DNA from: Desulfarculus sp.
GTDB taxonomy: Bacteria > Desulfobacterota > Desulfarculia > Desulfarculales > Desulfarculaceae
Direction of reading: 5' to 3'
Length of the DNA: 5,974 nucleotides
Assembly: GCA_020216625.1 (NCBI GenBank)
Contig: JAIUYB010000162.1
Span: forward strand, 1-5,974
In this document: piece by piece, positions 5,353-5,974 of the stretch
How positions within the stretch are numbered: the stretch's first letter is position 1
Layout of the letters: the number at the start of each line of letters is the position of its first letter
Program-made: the position numbers and the translations under genes
The notes under the pieces: generated by a model
What the model was told of the DNA's origin: nothing
Database searches by the model: none
The model's input: only the letters and a program-made list of their open reading frames with translations

Positions 5353-5974
5353 GCCTGAGCACGCGGCAAAACGGGGCCGGACCCGAGGCGGTCCTGGTGG
5401 TGGGCTCGGGCTACGGGGCCCTGAAGGCGGCCGAGGACCTCTCCCACGGCGGCATCCCGGTGGTCTGGGCGGCGCGGGCGCGGCATTTCCTGGAGCTGCC
5501 CCCCGGGGTGGAGCCCTTCGCCCAGTGGCCGGCCGACCTCAGCTTCCAGTTCCGGCCGCTCTACCTGCGGGTCACTCGCCATCCCCTGGTCACCCCCCTG
5601 ACCCAGGCCCGGGTGGAGTCCCTGGTCCAGGCCAATGGCGGTTGCGAGGCCCTGGTGGTCCAGGACCCGGTCTACGTGGACTACGACCTCTGCACCGGCT
5701 GCGGCCGCTGCCAGGAGGTCTGCCCCCTCAACGACTCCGACCATCCCCCCCTGAGCCGCAGCCCGGCCTATTGCCCCTCGCGCTCGCTGCTCATGGACAA
5801 GCGCGCCACCAGCCCCTGCCGCCAGGCCTGCCCCCTGGGGGTCAACGCCCAGGCCTACCTGGCGCTGACCGCCGCCGGCCGCTTCGCCGAGGCCCTGGCG
5901 GTGATCCGGCGCGACAACCCCCTGCCCGGGGTCTGCGGCTACATCTGCAGCCATCCCTGCGAGGGCGCCTGCCG
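5349..5974 (+). CDS. HdrA-like / glutamate synthase small subunit-like iron-sulfur flavoprotein (5' part only)
   Basis: The gene is open to the right edge; 208 residues are visible. The GTG start overlaps the korC stop (GTGA); the nearest purine-rich site (GGGGGG, 5333-5338) is 10 nt away, so coupling to korC is likely. Residues 15-42 look like a dinucleotide-binding fold (VLVVGSGYGALKAAEDL). Residues 74-93 (RVTRHPLVTPLTQARVESLV) resemble the R-H-P-x-I-x-L-L-T-x-S-E-V segment of heterodisulfide reductase HdrA. A 4Fe-4S motif follows: C115-T-G-C118-G-R-C121-Q-E-V-C125-P. From residue 156 it reads like the N-terminal iron-sulfur domain of GltD/NfnB/dihydropyrimidine dehydrogenase: PCRQACP (156-162), then EALAVIRRDNPLPGVCGYICSHPCEGAC (181-208). 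The family expectation is a following FAD- and NAD(P)H-binding part. Likely role: moving electrons between the Kor-reduced ferredoxin pool and NAD(P)H or another acceptor (inferred). Confidence 0.75.
   Translation, partial: MSLSTRQNGAGPEAVLVVGSGYGALKAAEDLSHGGIPVVWAARARHFLELPPGVEPFAQWPADLSFQFRPLYLRVTRHPLVTPLTQARVESLVQANGGCEALVVQDPVYVDYDLCTGCGRCQEVCPLNDSDHPPLSRSPAYCPSRSLLMDKRATSPCRQACPLGVNAQAYLALTAAGRFAEALAVIRRDNPLPGVCGYICSHPCEGAC

Overview
This is a very GC-rich window (roughly two thirds G+C by eye) with strongly G/C-ending codons. Its gene content is a molybdenum-cofactor locus beside a four-subunit 2-oxoacid:ferredoxin oxidoreductase with an HdrA/GltD-like flavoprotein. That content, plus split Kor subunits in the order D-A-B-C, fits an anaerobic bacterium, most likely a sulfate-reducing or syntrophic member of the Desulfobacterota (old Deltaproteobacteria). 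The taxon is an inference from gene content and base composition, not from a marker gene.

Layout. Bases 1-233 (minus strand) hold the 5' end of a MoeA-family gene that runs off the left edge. Bases 234-509 are a divergent intergenic region with a 15-bp palindrome over a -10 box. Bases 510-1928 (plus) encode a full-length MoeA with an unusual 67-residue N-terminal extension. Bases 1929-2416 have no supported gene: they hold an intrinsic terminator, a second hairpin, an AT-rich stretch with repeated CAATTG words, and a good sigma-70 type promoter. Bases 2417-5352 are korD-korA-korB-korC, tightly packed or overlapping. A fifth gene begins at 5349, overlapping korC by GTGA, and runs off the right edge. 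It joins a degenerate HdrA-like domain and a 4Fe-4S site to the start of a glutamate-synthase-small-subunit-like (GltD/NfnB-type) domain.

How the genes work together. The two MoeA-family proteins would insert molybdate (or tungstate) into molybdopterin. The Kor complex would oxidatively decarboxylate a 2-oxoacid, most likely 2-oxoglutarate, to the acyl-CoA, passing electrons through the KorD clusters to ferredoxin. The flavoprotein is translationally coupled to korC and is the natural candidate to take or give electrons to this complex. Its electron partner cannot be read from the visible part. The most interesting item is this Kor-linked fusion protein, whose HdrA-like part seems to have lost residues that HdrA uses for flavin and an extra cysteine site.
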